In this document: positions 18,574 to 27,858 of the stretch, piece after piece
Layout: every line of letters starts with the position of its first letter
Numbering within the stretch: the first letter of the stretch is position 1
Position numbers and translations under genes: made by a program
DNA from: Methylophaga sp.
GTDB taxonomy: Bacteria > Pseudomonadota > Gammaproteobacteria > Nitrosococcales > Methylophagaceae
DNA length: 64,000 nt
Direction of reading: 5' to 3'
Assembly: GCA_011053005.1 (NCBI GenBank)
Contig: DRHW01000034.1
Location: 62,001 to 126,000 of the forward strand
Notes under the pieces: model-generated
Seen by the model: the letters and a program-made list of their open reading frames with translations, nothing else
Told to the model about the DNA's origin: nothing
The model's database searches: none

Positions 18574-20031
18574 ATGAAAAAAATTAATGCATTAATATTA
18601 TTGGGTTGTATTGCTTGGCCGTTGTCATCGGTGCAGGCGCTTGATATTGCTTTGCCGGAAATGGGCGATAGTGCAGGCGCATTGATTTCACCACAGCAAG
18701 AGCATGAGATTGGTCAATCGTTCTTCTGGCGGTTACAACAGTCGGTCGAGTTAATTGACGATCCTGAAGTGAATAGCTATTTGCAAGCATTAGGTTACCG
18801 TTTGGTGTCAAATAGTGATGCGCCTTATTTGAACTTTACGTTTTTCATGGTGCCAGATCCTACCGTTAATGCCTTTGCAGCTCCCGGTGGTTTTATCGGT
18901 ATCAATAGTGGTTTGATTTTAACTAGTCAGCGAGAAGATGAAGTGGCTTCGGTCATGGCGCATGAAATTGCTCATATCACTCAACGACATTTATTACGTA
19001 GCTTTGAACAGTCTAAACAAATGAGTGTGCCGATGACGGTGGCGATGATTGCCGCGGCATTATTGGGCGCAACAACTAATTCACAAATGGGAATGGGAGC
19101 TATTATGGCCGTGCAAGCTGGCGGCATTCAAGCACAAATAAACTTTACCCGTGCTAACGAAAGTGAAGCGGATAACTTAGGCATGTTAACGCTGGTTCGA
19201 GCAGGTTTTGATCCACAAGCTATGCCTACATTTTTTGAACGCTTGCAACAAACAAGTCGGTTTTATACCAGTAGCTCTGTACCTGAATTCTTGCGTACTC
19301 ATCCTGTGACCACTTCCCGTATCGCTGATGCACGAGGACGAGCGGCGAGCTATCCATCAAAACCACAACAGAGTGATAATTTACAGTTCTATTTGATTCG
19401 TGAAAAACTACGAGTGATGGCATCGAAAGATTTGAATCAATTGACTCAGTTTTATGTCGATGAAATGCAATCAGGAAGTAGTTTGAATGAGACGGCAACG
19501 CAATATGGTTATAGTTTGGCTTTAGCGGCTAAAGGTGATTACACACTGTCTCGCACGGTTTTACAAAAACTTATCGATCAAGACAAAGACAGATTAAGTT
19601 ATCAGCTCGCACTTGCTGATTTAGAAGTCGCTGTCGGTAGAATTCCGGCAGCATTAACGATTTATGAAGATAATCAAAAATTATATCCGGATGATCAGGC
19701 GCTGACGTTGAAGCAGGTCGATGTGTTATTGAAGGCTAATCAGCCAGCAAAAGCGGTGGCCTTGTTACAAACCCAATTTGAAATTGGCTCACCATCTCGT
19801 CCGCTTTATAAATTAATGTCGCAAGCAAAAGCGGCAATGGGTGAGAAAAGTCAGTCTCACAGTTGGTTAGCAGAGTATTATTATAATTCGGGTCGTTTAG
19901 AACAAGCCGCGGATCAACTACGTGTAGCGGCGGGTTTTGCAAAACACGATGAATATCAGCTTTCTAAAATAACTGCTCGGTTACGTGAGGTTGAAATGGC
20001 ATTAAAGCAGATGGATGATGAGTTGTCATGA
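18574..20031 (+). CDS. bepA: Periplasmic M48 metalloprotease/chaperone, BepA family
   Basis: BepA (YfgC) is a zinc metalloprotease with TPRs that helps LptD assembly or degrades stalled outer-membrane proteins. The 485-residue product has a Sec signal peptide (MKKINALILLGCIAWPLSSVQA), the zinc motif HEIAH with the later ligand in ESEADNLG, and the gating loop region with FLRTHPVTTSRIADARGRA. Its C-terminal half is helical repeats (about 260-485). Its TGA overlaps the soxY ATG (ATGA), tying it to the soxYZ-kinase-regulator run, an unusual setting for bepA. Confidence 0.9.
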   Translation: MKKINALILLGCIAWPLSSVQALDIALPEMGDSAGALISPQQEHEIGQSFFWRLQQSVELIDDPEVNSYLQALGYRLVSNSDAPYLNFTFFMVPDPTVNAFAAPGGFIGINSGLILTSQREDEVASVMAHEIAHITQRHLLRSFEQSKQMSVPMTVAMIAAALLGATTNSQMGMGAIMAVQAGGIQAQINFTRANESEADNLGMLTLVRAGFDPQAMPTFFERLQQTSRFYTSSSVPEFLRTHPVTTSRIADARGRAASYPSKPQQSDNLQFYLIREKLRVMASKDLNQLTQFYVDEMQSGSSLNETATQYGYSLALAAKGDYTLSRTVLQKLIDQDKDRLSYQLALADLEVAVGRIPAALTIYEDNQKLYPDDQALTLKQVDVLLKANQPAKAVALLQTQFEIGSPSRPLYKLMSQAKAAMGEKSQSHSWLAEYYYNSGRLEQAADQLRVAAGFAKHDEYQLSKITARLREVEMALKQMDDELS

Positions 20032-20516
20032 CAGATAAACGCTTTGAACAACGAAGGACTGTTTTAAAAGGTGTGATCTCGGCATCGACGCTGGCTTTGG
20101 TCGCGACAAGTGGTTTGTTATTACCACAACGAGTGCTGGCTCACTGGCCAACGGATGCATTTAATTCAAAAACGGTTGAAGATGCATTACTCGCCTTACT
20201 TGGCCAAGCTGAAATTGCCGATGATGAGATGGTGAAATTTAAAGTAGGTAGTCCACCTAGTTATGCGGTTAACGGGGCATCGGTGCCGATTGAGGTTCAA
20301 AGTAGCTTAAAAGATATTCAACGTATTGCAATTTTAGTTGAGAAAAATCCTAATCCGCTCGCAATGAGTTTGGAGTTGTCGCCTTCTGTAAAACTACCTT
20401 TTAAAAGCATGATTAAAATCGCTGAAGACTCCTTGGTTATTGCCGTCATTAACGCGGGCGGTAAGTTATATAAAACGTCTCGGATGGTGGAAGTCGATAT
20501 TGGAGGATGTGCTTAA
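20028..20516 (+). CDS. soxY: Thiosulfate oxidation carrier protein SoxY
   Basis: SoxY is the periplasmic subunit that holds the thiosulfate-derived sulfur on a C-terminal cysteine. The 162-residue precursor has a Tat-type signal (RRTVLKG then a hydrophobic stretch to LAHW). The mature part is an Ig-like SoxY domain (VPIEVQSSLKDIQRIAILVEKNPNP). The protein ends in IGGCA rather than the common GGCGG, so the cysteine is penultimate. Start overlaps the bepA stop and the stop overlaps the soxZ start. No soxA, soxX, soxB or soxCD is in the window. Confidence 0.93.
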   Translation: MTDKRFEQRRTVLKGVISASTLALVATSGLLLPQRVLAHWPTDAFNSKTVEDALLALLGQAEIADDEMVKFKVGSPPSYAVNGASVPIEVQSSLKDIQRIAILVEKNPNPLAMSLELSPSVKLPFKSMIKIAEDSLVIAVINAGGKLYKTSRMVEVDIGGCA

Positions 20517-20833
20517 TGGCATTAAAGGCAAAAGATCGAATTCGAGCGAAATTAAAAGAGGATGAAACAACCGTACGCTTATTGTTAGCTCATCCTATGC
20601 ACACCGGACGAGGTAAGAATGAAGTGGGCGAGTTAATTCCTGCTGAGTTTATTCAAGATATTCGTTGCTGGCGTAATGAAGATGAAGTACTGACGATAAA
20701 ATGTGGTACAGCAACGGCTAAAAATCCCTATTTTTCTTTTCAATTAGCTGGCGGTAAGCTGGGCGATAAAATTACAATTCGCTGGGTTGATAATATCGGT
20801 GCCAAAGGCTCAGCGGAAACTATTGTTGGATGA
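20516..20833 (+). CDS. soxZ: Thiosulfate oxidation carrier complex protein SoxZ
   Basis: SoxZ forms the heterodimer with SoxY. The ATG at 20516 shares its A with the soxY stop (TAATG) and has GGAGG nine bases upstream. This gives 105 residues beginning MALKAKDRIRAKLKED; the track's 20507 start is less likely. Seen: LLAHPMHTGRGKNEVGELIPAEFIQDI and the C-terminal TIRWVDNIGAKGSAE, both typical. There is no signal peptide, so it would be exported with SoxY through Tat. Stop overlaps the kinase start. Confidence 0.94.
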   Translation: MALKAKDRIRAKLKEDETTVRLLLAHPMHTGRGKNEVGELIPAEFIQDIRCWRNEDEVLTIKCGTATAKNPYFSFQLAGGKLGDKITIRWVDNIGAKGSAETIVG

Positions 20834-22548
20834 GTCTTAAGGTAAAAGTTCATCTATTTTTTGCTGTATTGCTGCTCAGTTCAGTATTAGCAAGCACAGG
20901 CGTATTAGTTAGTAATGCTCGTCAGTCAGTAAAGCTTGAAATGGAAGACACGATGGCGGCAGCGGCTCGCCTAATCACGGTTTCATTGTCTGGCATATCA
21001 CTCAATAGAGAGCAAGGTGTATACGAGCATCTGCAAGATTTAGTCAAAGCATTGGGCGAAATTCGTAGCTTACATATCCTGTTATTTGATTCTAAAGGTT
21101 TGTTATTTGAGGGTGAGCCGCAAGAGGACATGGGTGCAAAACCACCTGAATGGTTTGTTAAGATATTGTTTCCAAAAGTAATCCCCTTAACCAAACAGTT
21201 TGGTACGGGTCATATGGTTATCTACGCTGCACCTTTGCAAGAAATTGGTGACCGCTGGCGAGATTTACGCGGCATTTTAGAGTTAGGTATTGGGATCTTT
21301 ATTTTTGTAGGTTTGTTTTTGTATTGGGGCGTTGGATGGTTACTCAGGCCTCTTGATCGTTTACTCGCTGCTCTGTCTGGTTTCGAGCGTGGTGATTTAC
21401 ATCTACGCTTGCCAAGTTTCTCTTTGGCAGAAATGAATCAAATCAGTCAAACCTTTAATCGAATGGGGCAAACACTCGAACTGAGTATTGAGGAAAACCG
21501 CCGTTTAGCTACATTGGTTAAACAAACGGGTGATGCTATTTTATCATTAGATCATGCTGGTAATATTACATTTTGCAATCCGGCTGCTGAGCGATTATTT
21601 CATCATCAAACGACGTTATTAGTCGGTGAAGCGTTAGCTAATTTAGGTTTCACTGAGCACCGTAGTCGTATTGCCGAGATTTTAGAAAACTGTGAAACAG
21701 TCGAAAATCTAGAAACAAGCTTGCCATTGCCGGATGGTCGTATTGGATCTATTTTATTTTCCACCGTCCCGCTATTAGATACGGATGAGACAGTGCGTGG
21801 CGTTATCTGCACGTTAAGAAATATTACTGAACACAAACAAGCCGAAGCGGCTGAAAGTCAGCTGCGTGAAACACGTTTATTGACACATCATATGGCGGAA
21901 GCGCAAGAAGAAGAACGCCGACATTTAGCACGAGAATTACATGATGAATTGGGGCAATGTCTGACGGCAATTAAAACAGATGCAGTATTAATTCGGAATC
22001 GTAGCGAAACCACAGAACCTAAAGTATATAGAAGCGCTCAAGCCATTATTGACGTGGCGAGCCATATTTATGATGTTGTTCATAATATGATCACACGACT
22101 GCGTCCTAGTCCATTAGACGATTTAGGTTTAATAGCGACCTTACAAGAATGTATTTCTGCTTGGCGAAAGCGACAGCCGAATATTAGTTTCAGCCTGAAT
22201 GTTTCCGGACAATTAGATCATTTGAATGAAATGATGAATATGACTGTATTCAGGGTTGTGCAAGAAGCTATTACTAATGCTGTTCGCCATGCTGATGCAA
22301 GTGAAATGATTATTGCTGTGAATAATCAATTTGATGATAAACTACAACAAAATCAGTTAATTATTGATATCTCTGATAATGGTAAAGGAATGGAGATTCA
22401 AGACTTTCATTCTGATGTTGATTTTGGTTTGCTAGGCATGCGAGAACGCGCGCATAGTTTAGGCGGAACATTCAAATTGGTCAGCAGCTTGGGAGCGGGG
22501 TTAAAAATCCATGTCGCTATTCCACTAGGAGCGGATAAAATCGTATGA
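20830..22548 (+). CDS. MoxY-like sensor histidine kinase with PAS domain
   Basis: A 572-residue membrane kinase. TM1 is about residues 7-28, followed by a periplasmic domain with PPEWFVKILFPK resembling the LapD/MoxY N-terminal sensor. TM2 is about 147-171. Then come HAMP (about 172-222), PAS (about 225-335), HisKA_3 with ARELHDELGQ (His371) and a HATPase with ITNAVRHADAS and GLLGMRERAHSLGG. It is coupled by ATGA overlaps to soxZ before and to the regulator after. MoxY controls methanol oxidation in Paracoccus. The soxYZ link could mean a sulfur-related signal; both are inference. Confidence 0.87.
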   Translation: MSLKVKVHLFFAVLLLSSVLASTGVLVSNARQSVKLEMEDTMAAAARLITVSLSGISLNREQGVYEHLQDLVKALGEIRSLHILLFDSKGLLFEGEPQEDMGAKPPEWFVKILFPKVIPLTKQFGTGHMVIYAAPLQEIGDRWRDLRGILELGIGIFIFVGLFLYWGVGWLLRPLDRLLAALSGFERGDLHLRLPSFSLAEMNQISQTFNRMGQTLELSIEENRRLATLVKQTGDAILSLDHAGNITFCNPAAERLFHHQTTLLVGEALANLGFTEHRSRIAEILENCETVENLETSLPLPDGRIGSILFSTVPLLDTDETVRGVICTLRNITEHKQAEAAESQLRETRLLTHHMAEAQEEERRHLARELHDELGQCLTAIKTDAVLIRNRSETTEPKVYRSAQAIIDVASHIYDVVHNMITRLRPSPLDDLGLIATLQECISAWRKRQPNISFSLNVSGQLDHLNEMMNMTVFRVVQEAITNAVRHADASEMIIAVNNQFDDKLQQNQLIIDISDNGKGMEIQDFHSDVDFGLLGMRERAHSLGGTFKLVSSLGAGLKIHVAIPLGADKIV

Positions 22549-23189
22549 GTAACAATAAAACAACCGTATTGCTAGTCGATGATCATGAATTAGTACGTGC
22601 AGGGTTTAGGCGTTTATTAGAAGATGGCGATAAGCTTGTTGTGATAGCTGAAGCGGGAAGTGGCGAGCAAGCCGTGCAAGATTACATTAAATATCATCCT
22701 GATGTGGTAGTGATGGATATTTCGATGCCGGGGATTGGTGGTATCGGCGCGATTGAACGTATTATTGCACGTAGCCCTGAAGCACGAATTTTGGTGTTGA
22801 GTGTGCATGAAGATAGCGTATTTACCTCGCGAGCTTTGCAAGCCGGCGCCAAAGGATTTATTCCAAAACGCAGTGCACCGGAAGAAATGATTAAAGCCGT
22901 GGAGCAAGTTGCACAAGGTAAAATCTTTATTAATCCTGATATTGCACAAACGATTGCTTTGCAAAAAGTATCGGGATCAGAAAGTATTATTGATACCTTG
23001 AGTCAACGTGAATTCGAAGTTTTTAGCTTATTAGCAGAAGGTAAAACGGTCAATGATATTGCTGATATTTTGAACTTAAGCCCAAAAACTGTCGGTACTC
23101 ATCACACAACGATTAAACAAAAGTTAAATGTATCTAATTCTGCTGAACTTGCACGATTAGCTATTAGAAGTGGATTATTGGAACCTTAA
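22545..23189 (+). CDS. NarL/LuxR-family response regulator (MoxX-like)
   Basis: 214 residues: receiver domain with VDDHELVRAGF, phosphoacceptor Asp in VVMDISMPG, and the conserved Lys region GAKGFIPK. The C-terminal LuxR-type helix-turn-helix has LSQREFEVFSLLAEGKTVNDIADILNLSPKTVGTHHTTIKQKL. It is the cognate partner of the preceding kinase (ATGA overlap). It ends 137 bases before the first pqqA and could control pqq, sox or methanol dehydrogenase genes; the target is not visible. A paralogous pair lies at 42792-44758. Confidence 0.9.
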   Translation: MSNNKTTVLLVDDHELVRAGFRRLLEDGDKLVVIAEAGSGEQAVQDYIKYHPDVVVMDISMPGIGGIGAIERIIARSPEARILVLSVHEDSVFTSRALQAGAKGFIPKRSAPEEMIKAVEQVAQGKIFINPDIAQTIALQKVSGSESIIDTLSQREFEVFSLLAEGKTVNDIADILNLSPKTVGTHHTTIKQKLNVSNSAELARLAIRSGLLEP

Positions 23190-23326
23190 ACACTCACTCA
23201 GGAAAATCCTCAGTAACATCAAGCCTTTTCCTCTAACCCCATAACATTCATCCGAGTATAGTTAGCTCCAAGGTCACGAAAAATAGTTTTCCTGACAATT
23301 TCTAACTAAATAACGAGGTGTTTATC

Positions 23327-23398
23327 ATGTGGACTAAACCAGAATATTCAGACATGCGTTTCGGATTTGAAGTAACAATGTATATTTGCAATCGTTAA
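23327..23398 (+). CDS. pqqA: PQQ precursor peptide PqqA, copy 1
   Basis: A 23-residue peptide, absent from the ORF track because of its size: [23 protein letters not shown]. It contains the Glu-x3-Tyr pair (EVTMY) that PqqE crosslinks to form PQQ. GAGG lies 8 bases upstream of the ATG. A strong terminator follows 20 bases after the stop, so this copy is probably a monocistronic unit. It encodes exactly the same peptide as copy 2 at 23610 but differs at five third codon positions. Confidence 0.95.
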   Translation: MWTKPEYSDMRFGFEVTMYICNR

Positions 23399-23417
23399 TT
23401 CGAATCGTAAAAAATAT

Positions 23418-23456
23418 AAAGCCCCGATATCGGAAGATATCGGGGCTTTTTTTTTG
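23418..23456 (+). terminator. Rho-independent terminator between the two pqqA copies
   Basis: AAAGCCCCGATATC, tetraloop GGAA, GATATCGGGGCTTTTTTTTT. A 14-bp perfect stem with nine T residues, which should end the copy 1 transcript efficiently. Confidence 0.95.
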
Positions 23457-23609
23457 CCTTTGAAACTTGCGATAGCAAATAAGGATAATCCTTAGTATTG
23501 CAACGGGTATTCCTGACGAAACAATGATAAGTGAAGTGTACTATTACAGTTGCTGATGCGAGCTATTTCGCACAGTATTTTATAACTAACTAAAAAAGAG
23601 AGCTTTATT

Positions 23610-23681
23610 ATGTGGACTAAACCAGAATACTCAGACATGCGTTTCGGCTTTGAAGTAACAATGTACATCTGCAACCGTTAA
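23610..23681 (+). CDS. pqqA: PQQ precursor peptide PqqA, copy 2
   Basis: Encodes the same 23 residues as copy 1, with EVTMY as PqqE substrate. The five differences from copy 1 are all silent third-position changes to C (TAC, GGC, TAC, ATC, AAC), codons usually linked to high expression. A purine-rich AAAAAGAGAG box precedes the ATG. It heads the pqqBCDE genes, separated from pqqB by a GC-rich hairpin. Confidence 0.95.
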   Translation: MWTKPEYSDMRFGFEVTMYICNR

Positions 23682-23700
23682 TATCGGTTTTTGATGTATG

Positions 23701-23726
23701 CTTGGGGCCCTTCAGAGGGCCTCAAG
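23701..23726 (+). promoter_or_regulatory. Hairpin between pqqA copy 2 and pqqB
   Basis: CTTGGGGCCCT, loop TCAG, AGGGCCTCAAG form an 11-bp stem with one G-U pair. No T-run follows (TATCTTAAATC). It may slow 3' decay of the short pqqA message or partly terminate transcription, making pqqA more abundant than pqqB-E, as expected for a peptide substrate. This role is inferred from position. Confidence 0.6.
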
Positions 23727-23803
23727 TATCTTAAATCACTAAATCAAATAGTTCTCTGTAACAGATTTATTCGATTTAGTTGTCAGTCAACGGAATAAAT
23801 ATA

Positions 23804-24718
23804 ATGCAAGTACATGTATTGGGTTCAGGCGCTGGTGGTGGTTTTCCTCAATGGAACTGCAACTGCGTAAATTGTAAAGGTGTTCGCGAAGGTACTATTA
23901 AGGCTACTAAACGTACCCAGTCTTCAATCGCCATTAGTGCCAATGGTACGGATTGGATCTTATTTAATGCTTCCCCTGATATTAAGAAACAGCTCGATGA
24001 TTTTCCTGCCTTACAACCCGGTCGTGCAGTAAGAGATACCGCGATTAGTGCGATTGTGATTACCGATGCTCAAATTGATCATGTAACAGGCATGTTGACC
24101 TTACGTGAACATATTGCACCATGGGAAGTGTATACAACAGAAGCGGTTCGCCAAGATCTAACGACGGGTTTTCCTGTCTTTAACATTCTGGGACATTTCC
24201 GTGGCATTAATCATCATGAAATTGCCACAGATCAAACGCCTTTTACTATTCCAAGTGCCGAAGGTTTAGAATTTACAGCAGTCCCTTTATTAAGTGAGGC
24301 GCCACCTTATTCACCACACCGAGGTAATACTGTGCCGGGTGATAATATTGGCATGCACATTAAAGATACTCGAACAGGTAAAAGCTTGTTTTATGCACCG
24401 GGTTTGGGCGTTGCCGAACCTCATGTATTGGAATATATGCGAAATTCAGATTGTATCTTAGTCGATGGTACGGTTTGGACCGATGATGAAATGGCGAATG
24501 AAGGGATCAGTAATAAGCGCGCCAGTGAAATGGGTCATCTCGATCAGTCAAGCGCTGGTGGGATTATGAGCATACTGAATGCGATGGAAAAACCACGTAA
24601 AATTCTTATTCACATTAATAATACTAATCCAATTTTGAATGAAGAATCACCACAACGCCAAACCTTGAATAATTCAAATATTGAACTTGCCTTTGATGGT
24701 ATGGATATTGAACTATAA
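23804..24718 (+). CDS. pqqB: PQQ biosynthesis protein PqqB
   Basis: PqqB is a metallo-beta-lactamase-fold protein, considered a hydroxylase acting on the PqqA-derived dipeptide. The start at 23804 gives [21 protein letters not shown], the family's usual opening; the track start at 23780 adds eight unrelated residues. 304 residues, with the cysteine pair [28 protein letters not shown] and [10 protein letters not shown]. It follows pqqA copy 2 by 122 bases and precedes pqqC by 36. Confidence 0.96.
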   Translation: MQVHVLGSGAGGGFPQWNCNCVNCKGVREGTIKATKRTQSSIAISANGTDWILFNASPDIKKQLDDFPALQPGRAVRDTAISAIVITDAQIDHVTGMLTLREHIAPWEVYTTEAVRQDLTTGFPVFNILGHFRGINHHEIATDQTPFTIPSAEGLEFTAVPLLSEAPPYSPHRGNTVPGDNIGMHIKDTRTGKSLFYAPGLGVAEPHVLEYMRNSDCILVDGTVWTDDEMANEGISNKRASEMGHLDQSSAGGIMSILNAMEKPRKILIHINNTNPILNEESPQRQTLNNSNIELAFDGMDIEL

Positions 24719-24754
24719 GCGGCGTTAAAAAAATAGCAAAATAGAGGAATGACA

Positions 24755-25477
24755 ATGTCAGACAAAGCACCTTGGTCACGCGAAGAATTTGAACAAGTAT
24801 TACGCGCAAAAGAAGAGTTTTATCATATTCGCCACCCTTTGCATGTCAAAATGCATTCAGGTGAAATGGATAAACAACAAATTCAAGGTTGGGTGGCAAA
24901 CCGTTTTTATTATCAAACAACCATACCGATGAAAGATGCTGCGATCATGGCGAATTGCCCCATTCGTGAAGTGCGTCAGCATTGGGTTCAACGTATTCTT
25001 GATCATGATGGGTTTGAAAATGAAGAAGGCGGTATCGAGGCATGGCTACAACTAGGTGAGTCTGTGGGCTTAACACGTGAAGAATTATGGTCAGAAGAAC
25101 ATGTTTTACCGGGTGTTCGTTTCGCGGTCGATGCCTATAGTAACTTTGCACGTAGAGCGACATGGCAAGAGGGGGCGAGTTCTTCATTAACCGAAATGTT
25201 TGCACCTAAGATTCATCAAGCACGTTTAGATAACTGGCCAGAGTTATATCCATGGATTGATGAAAAAGGTTATCGTTATTTTCGTAAACGGTTAAGTGAA
25301 GCGCGACGTGATGTTGAGCACGGTGTTCAAATTACACTCGACCATTTTAAGACACGTGAACAACAAGAGCATGCAGTCAGTTTACTGCAGTTTAAATTGG
25401 ATGTACTTTGGTCAATGTGCGATGCCATGTGGATGGCGTATATTGAAAAACGGCCACCCTACACCTTTGAGGTTTAA
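24755..25477 (+). CDS. pqqC: Pyrroloquinoline-quinone synthase PqqC
   Basis: PqqC is the cofactor-free oxidase that performs the last ring closure and eight-electron oxidation to PQQ. The ATG at 24755 (six bases after GAGGA) is preferred to 24749, which overlaps the box. 240 residues, all-helical, with [42 protein letters not shown], a family signature. The stop is three bases before pqqD. Confidence 0.97.
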   Translation: MSDKAPWSREEFEQVLRAKEEFYHIRHPLHVKMHSGEMDKQQIQGWVANRFYYQTTIPMKDAAIMANCPIREVRQHWVQRILDHDGFENEEGGIEAWLQLGESVGLTREELWSEEHVLPGVRFAVDAYSNFARRATWQEGASSSLTEMFAPKIHQARLDNWPELYPWIDEKGYRYFRKRLSEARRDVEHGVQITLDHFKTREQQEHAVSLLQFKLDVLWSMCDAMWMAYIEKRPPYTFEV

Positions 25478-25480
25478 CAA

Positions 25481-25765
25481 ATGAGTGATCCGGTTTTTAC
25501 CGCGAGCAGTATCCCCGTCTTAGCGCTTGGTTATCGCTTTCAATGGGAGCCTGCACAAAACTGTAATGTGCTGTTATACCCTGAAGGCATGGTTAAGCTA
25601 AATGGTGCCGCAGGCGAAATATTAAAACGAATTAGTGAGAATAAACAAACTGTAGCTGAACTTATCGCTGAACTAAAAGCAGCCTTTGATGGTGCTGATT
25701 TAGATGATGATGTTTACCGGTTTTTAGAAGAGGCACACGATAATGACTGGATCAGACCAGAATAA
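25481..25765 (+). CDS. pqqD: PQQ biosynthesis peptide chaperone PqqD
   Basis: PqqD is the small RiPP recognition element that binds PqqA and delivers it to PqqE. 94 residues, winged-helix-like, with [36 protein letters not shown]. The 3' end overlaps pqqE by 23 bases in another frame, so the two are translationally coupled. It is a separate gene here, not fused to PqqC or PqqE. Confidence 0.95.
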   Translation: MSDPVFTASSIPVLALGYRFQWEPAQNCNVLLYPEGMVKLNGAAGEILKRISENKQTVAELIAELKAAFDGADLDDDVYRFLEEAHDNDWIRPE

Positions 25766-26933
25766 AGCAGCCGGAAGTACCGGCGGTACATTAGGACTCA
25801 GTTCCCATAATGACATTCGCCAACCCTTATGGTTGTTAGCGGAGTTAACTTATGCATGCCCATTACAATGTCCTTATTGCTCAAATCCAATGGATTACGC
25901 TAACTTTAAGAAAGAGCTAACCACAGAAGAATGGCTTGATGTTTTCCGTCAAGCGCGAGCGATGGGGGCGACACAATTAGGACTTTCTGGTGGTGAACCT
26001 TTAACACGTCCTGACTTAGTTGAGTTGATTACTGAAGCCAGAAAAATGGGCTTTTATACTAACTTGATCACCTCCGGTGTCGGTATGGATGCCGCTAAAG
26101 TGGCTGAATTTAAAGAAGCAGGTTTAGATCATATACAAGTTAGTTTTCAAGCGAGCTCCGAAGATTTAAATGATTTGATTGCAGGAACTGATGCGTTTAA
26201 ACATAAAATTGAAATGGCAAAAGCGGTCAAAGCGAATGGCTATCCGATGGTGTTATGTTTTGTAACCCATCGCCAAAATATCGACCAAATGGAAGATATT
26301 CTTGAATTAGCAATTTCACTTGAAGCCGATTATGTTGAATTAGCCACGACGCAGTATTACGGTTGGGCTATGCATAATCGTGATCAATTATTGCCAATGA
26401 AAGAACAATTAGTTAAAGCTGAAGCCATTGCTCATCGTTACCAAGAAGAACAAAAAGGTAAGATGAAAATTTACTACGTGGTACCAGATTATTATGAAGA
26501 ACGTCCTAAAGCCTGCATGAATGGTTGGGGAAATGTCTTTTTAACGATTACGCCAGATGGTGTTGCATTACCTTGTCATGCCGCGCGTGAACTACCAGGG
26601 ATGGATTTACCGAATATAAGAGATGTTTCGGTCAAAGAAATCTGGGAAGAATCGAACGATTTTAATCGTTTCCGTGGTTACGAATGGATGAAAGAACCTT
26701 GTCGTTCTTGTGATGAAAAAGAGAAAGACTTTGGCGGCTGTCGTTGTCAGGCTTATATGTTGACTGGCGATCCAGCCAGTGCCGATCCTGTTTGCAGCAA
26801 GTCTTTTGATCATCATTTAATCGAAGACGCATTAAAACGTGGTCGATTAGAAGCTGAAAAGACAGTAACGGAAGCGAAACCTTTAGTTTTCCGGAACCCG
26901 AAAAATTCCAAAAAACTGTCTGCGAGTGAATAG
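25743..26933 (+). CDS. pqqE: PqqA peptide cyclase PqqE (radical SAM)
   Basis: PqqE joins the Glu and Tyr side chains of PqqA. The 396-residue protein has the radical SAM motif CPLQCPYC, the SAM-binding [13 protein letters not shown], and a SPASM domain with [18 protein letters not shown] and [19 protein letters not shown] for the auxiliary iron-sulfur clusters. Length and motif spacing are normal. It overlaps pqqD upstream and the ABC ATPase gene by eight bases downstream. No pqqF-like protease is in this cluster. Confidence 0.97.
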   Translation: MTGSDQNKAAGSTGGTLGLSSHNDIRQPLWLLAELTYACPLQCPYCSNPMDYANFKKELTTEEWLDVFRQARAMGATQLGLSGGEPLTRPDLVELITEARKMGFYTNLITSGVGMDAAKVAEFKEAGLDHIQVSFQASSEDLNDLIAGTDAFKHKIEMAKAVKANGYPMVLCFVTHRQNIDQMEDILELAISLEADYVELATTQYYGWAMHNRDQLLPMKEQLVKAEAIAHRYQEEQKGKMKIYYVVPDYYEERPKACMNGWGNVFLTITPDGVALPCHAARELPGMDLPNIRDVSVKEIWEESNDFNRFRGYEWMKEPCRSCDEKEKDFGGCRCQAYMLTGDPASADPVCSKSFDHHLIEDALKRGRLEAEKTVTEAKPLVFRNPKNSKKLSASE

Positions 26934-27858
26934 CGATTCTGCGATATCGACACGTGGTCTGACTAAGCAATATGGTCAGACCACGGTGGTTAATAACCTC
27001 GATCTAGATATTCAAGCTGGCCAGTTTTATGGGCTACTTGGCCCTAATGGTGCTGGAAAAAGCACGACGATTCATATGTTAACAACGATGACTGCCGCCA
27101 CATCAGGTGAAGCGTGGATTGCAGGGCAGAAAATAGCGGCTGATCCAGTCGCCATTAGGCGTACTGTTGGTTTGGTGTTTCAAGATTCCGCGCTTGATCG
27201 TACGATGTCGATTGATGAAAATCTGCAATTTGCCGCGGCAATGTATAACTTATCCCCCCATGATGCGAATAAACGAATTGATGAATTATTGGCAGTGTTT
27301 GGCTTGCAAGACAAACGTAAACGCAAATTACTGACCTTATCGGGTGGCCAACGTCGAGCAGTCGATATTGCACGCGGCGTATTACATAAACCAAAAGTAT
27401 TATTTCTTGATGAACCCACTATTGGTTTAGATTTGCCTAATCGTCGTGCTATTTGGCGTTTTGTTGAACAATTACGCCGCGAAGAAGGCATGACTGTATT
27501 TCTAACAACGCACTATTTAGAAGAAGCCGCGGCCTGTGATCATGTCGATTTTATTCAGCAAGGTCAATTACAGCTGGGCGGTTCACCAACAGCATTAACA
27601 CAACAATTAGCGACCTATATTTTAGAAATCAGCACACCGAATCCAGAACAAATTTCCAGCCAATTAAGTCCGTTATTTGGTCAACCGATTCGCGAAGACG
27701 AAGATTTAAGTTTTAAAATAGCCGCGAATGATGTCGATTTTTATGCATTACAACAATCACTTGGCGATGCTGTGTCAGCGATGCAATGGCGAAAACCTAA
27801 TCTGAATGATGTTTATTTATGGACATTTTGCAGCCCACAACAAGGCAATGTAATATGA
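26926..27858 (+). CDS. ABC transporter ATP-binding protein (ABC-2/DrrA type)
   Basis: 310 residues with Walker [10 protein letters not shown], signature [14 protein letters not shown], Walker [13 protein letters not shown] and H-loop [10 protein letters not shown], plus a C-terminal ~80-residue domain as in DrrA-like exporters. The GTG at 26926 lies inside the end of pqqE; no clear ribosome binding site is seen, which fits coupled translation. With the next gene it forms a two-component exporter. Comparable ABC genes occur beside PQQ-dependent dehydrogenase genes in other bacteria. Substrate unknown. Confidence 0.9.
   Translation: MNSDSAISTRGLTKQYGQTTVVNNLDLDIQAGQFYGLLGPNGAGKSTTIHMLTTMTAATSGEAWIAGQKIAADPVAIRRTVGLVFQDSALDRTMSIDENLQFAAAMYNLSPHDANKRIDELLAVFGLQDKRKRKLLTLSGGQRRAVDIARGVLHKPKVLFLDEPTIGLDLPNRRAIWRFVEQLRREEGMTVFLTTHYLEEAAACDHVDFIQQGQLQLGGSPTALTQQLATYILEISTPNPEQISSQLSPLFGQPIREDEDLSFKIAANDVDFYALQQSLGDAVSAMQWRKPNLNDVYLWTFCSPQQGNVI

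Noticed and set aside
23190-23326. Promoter of pqqA copy 1
   Set aside because: A TATAGT is present but no suitable -35 box; TTCCTGAC occurs upstream of both copies at different distances, too short to claim as an operator.
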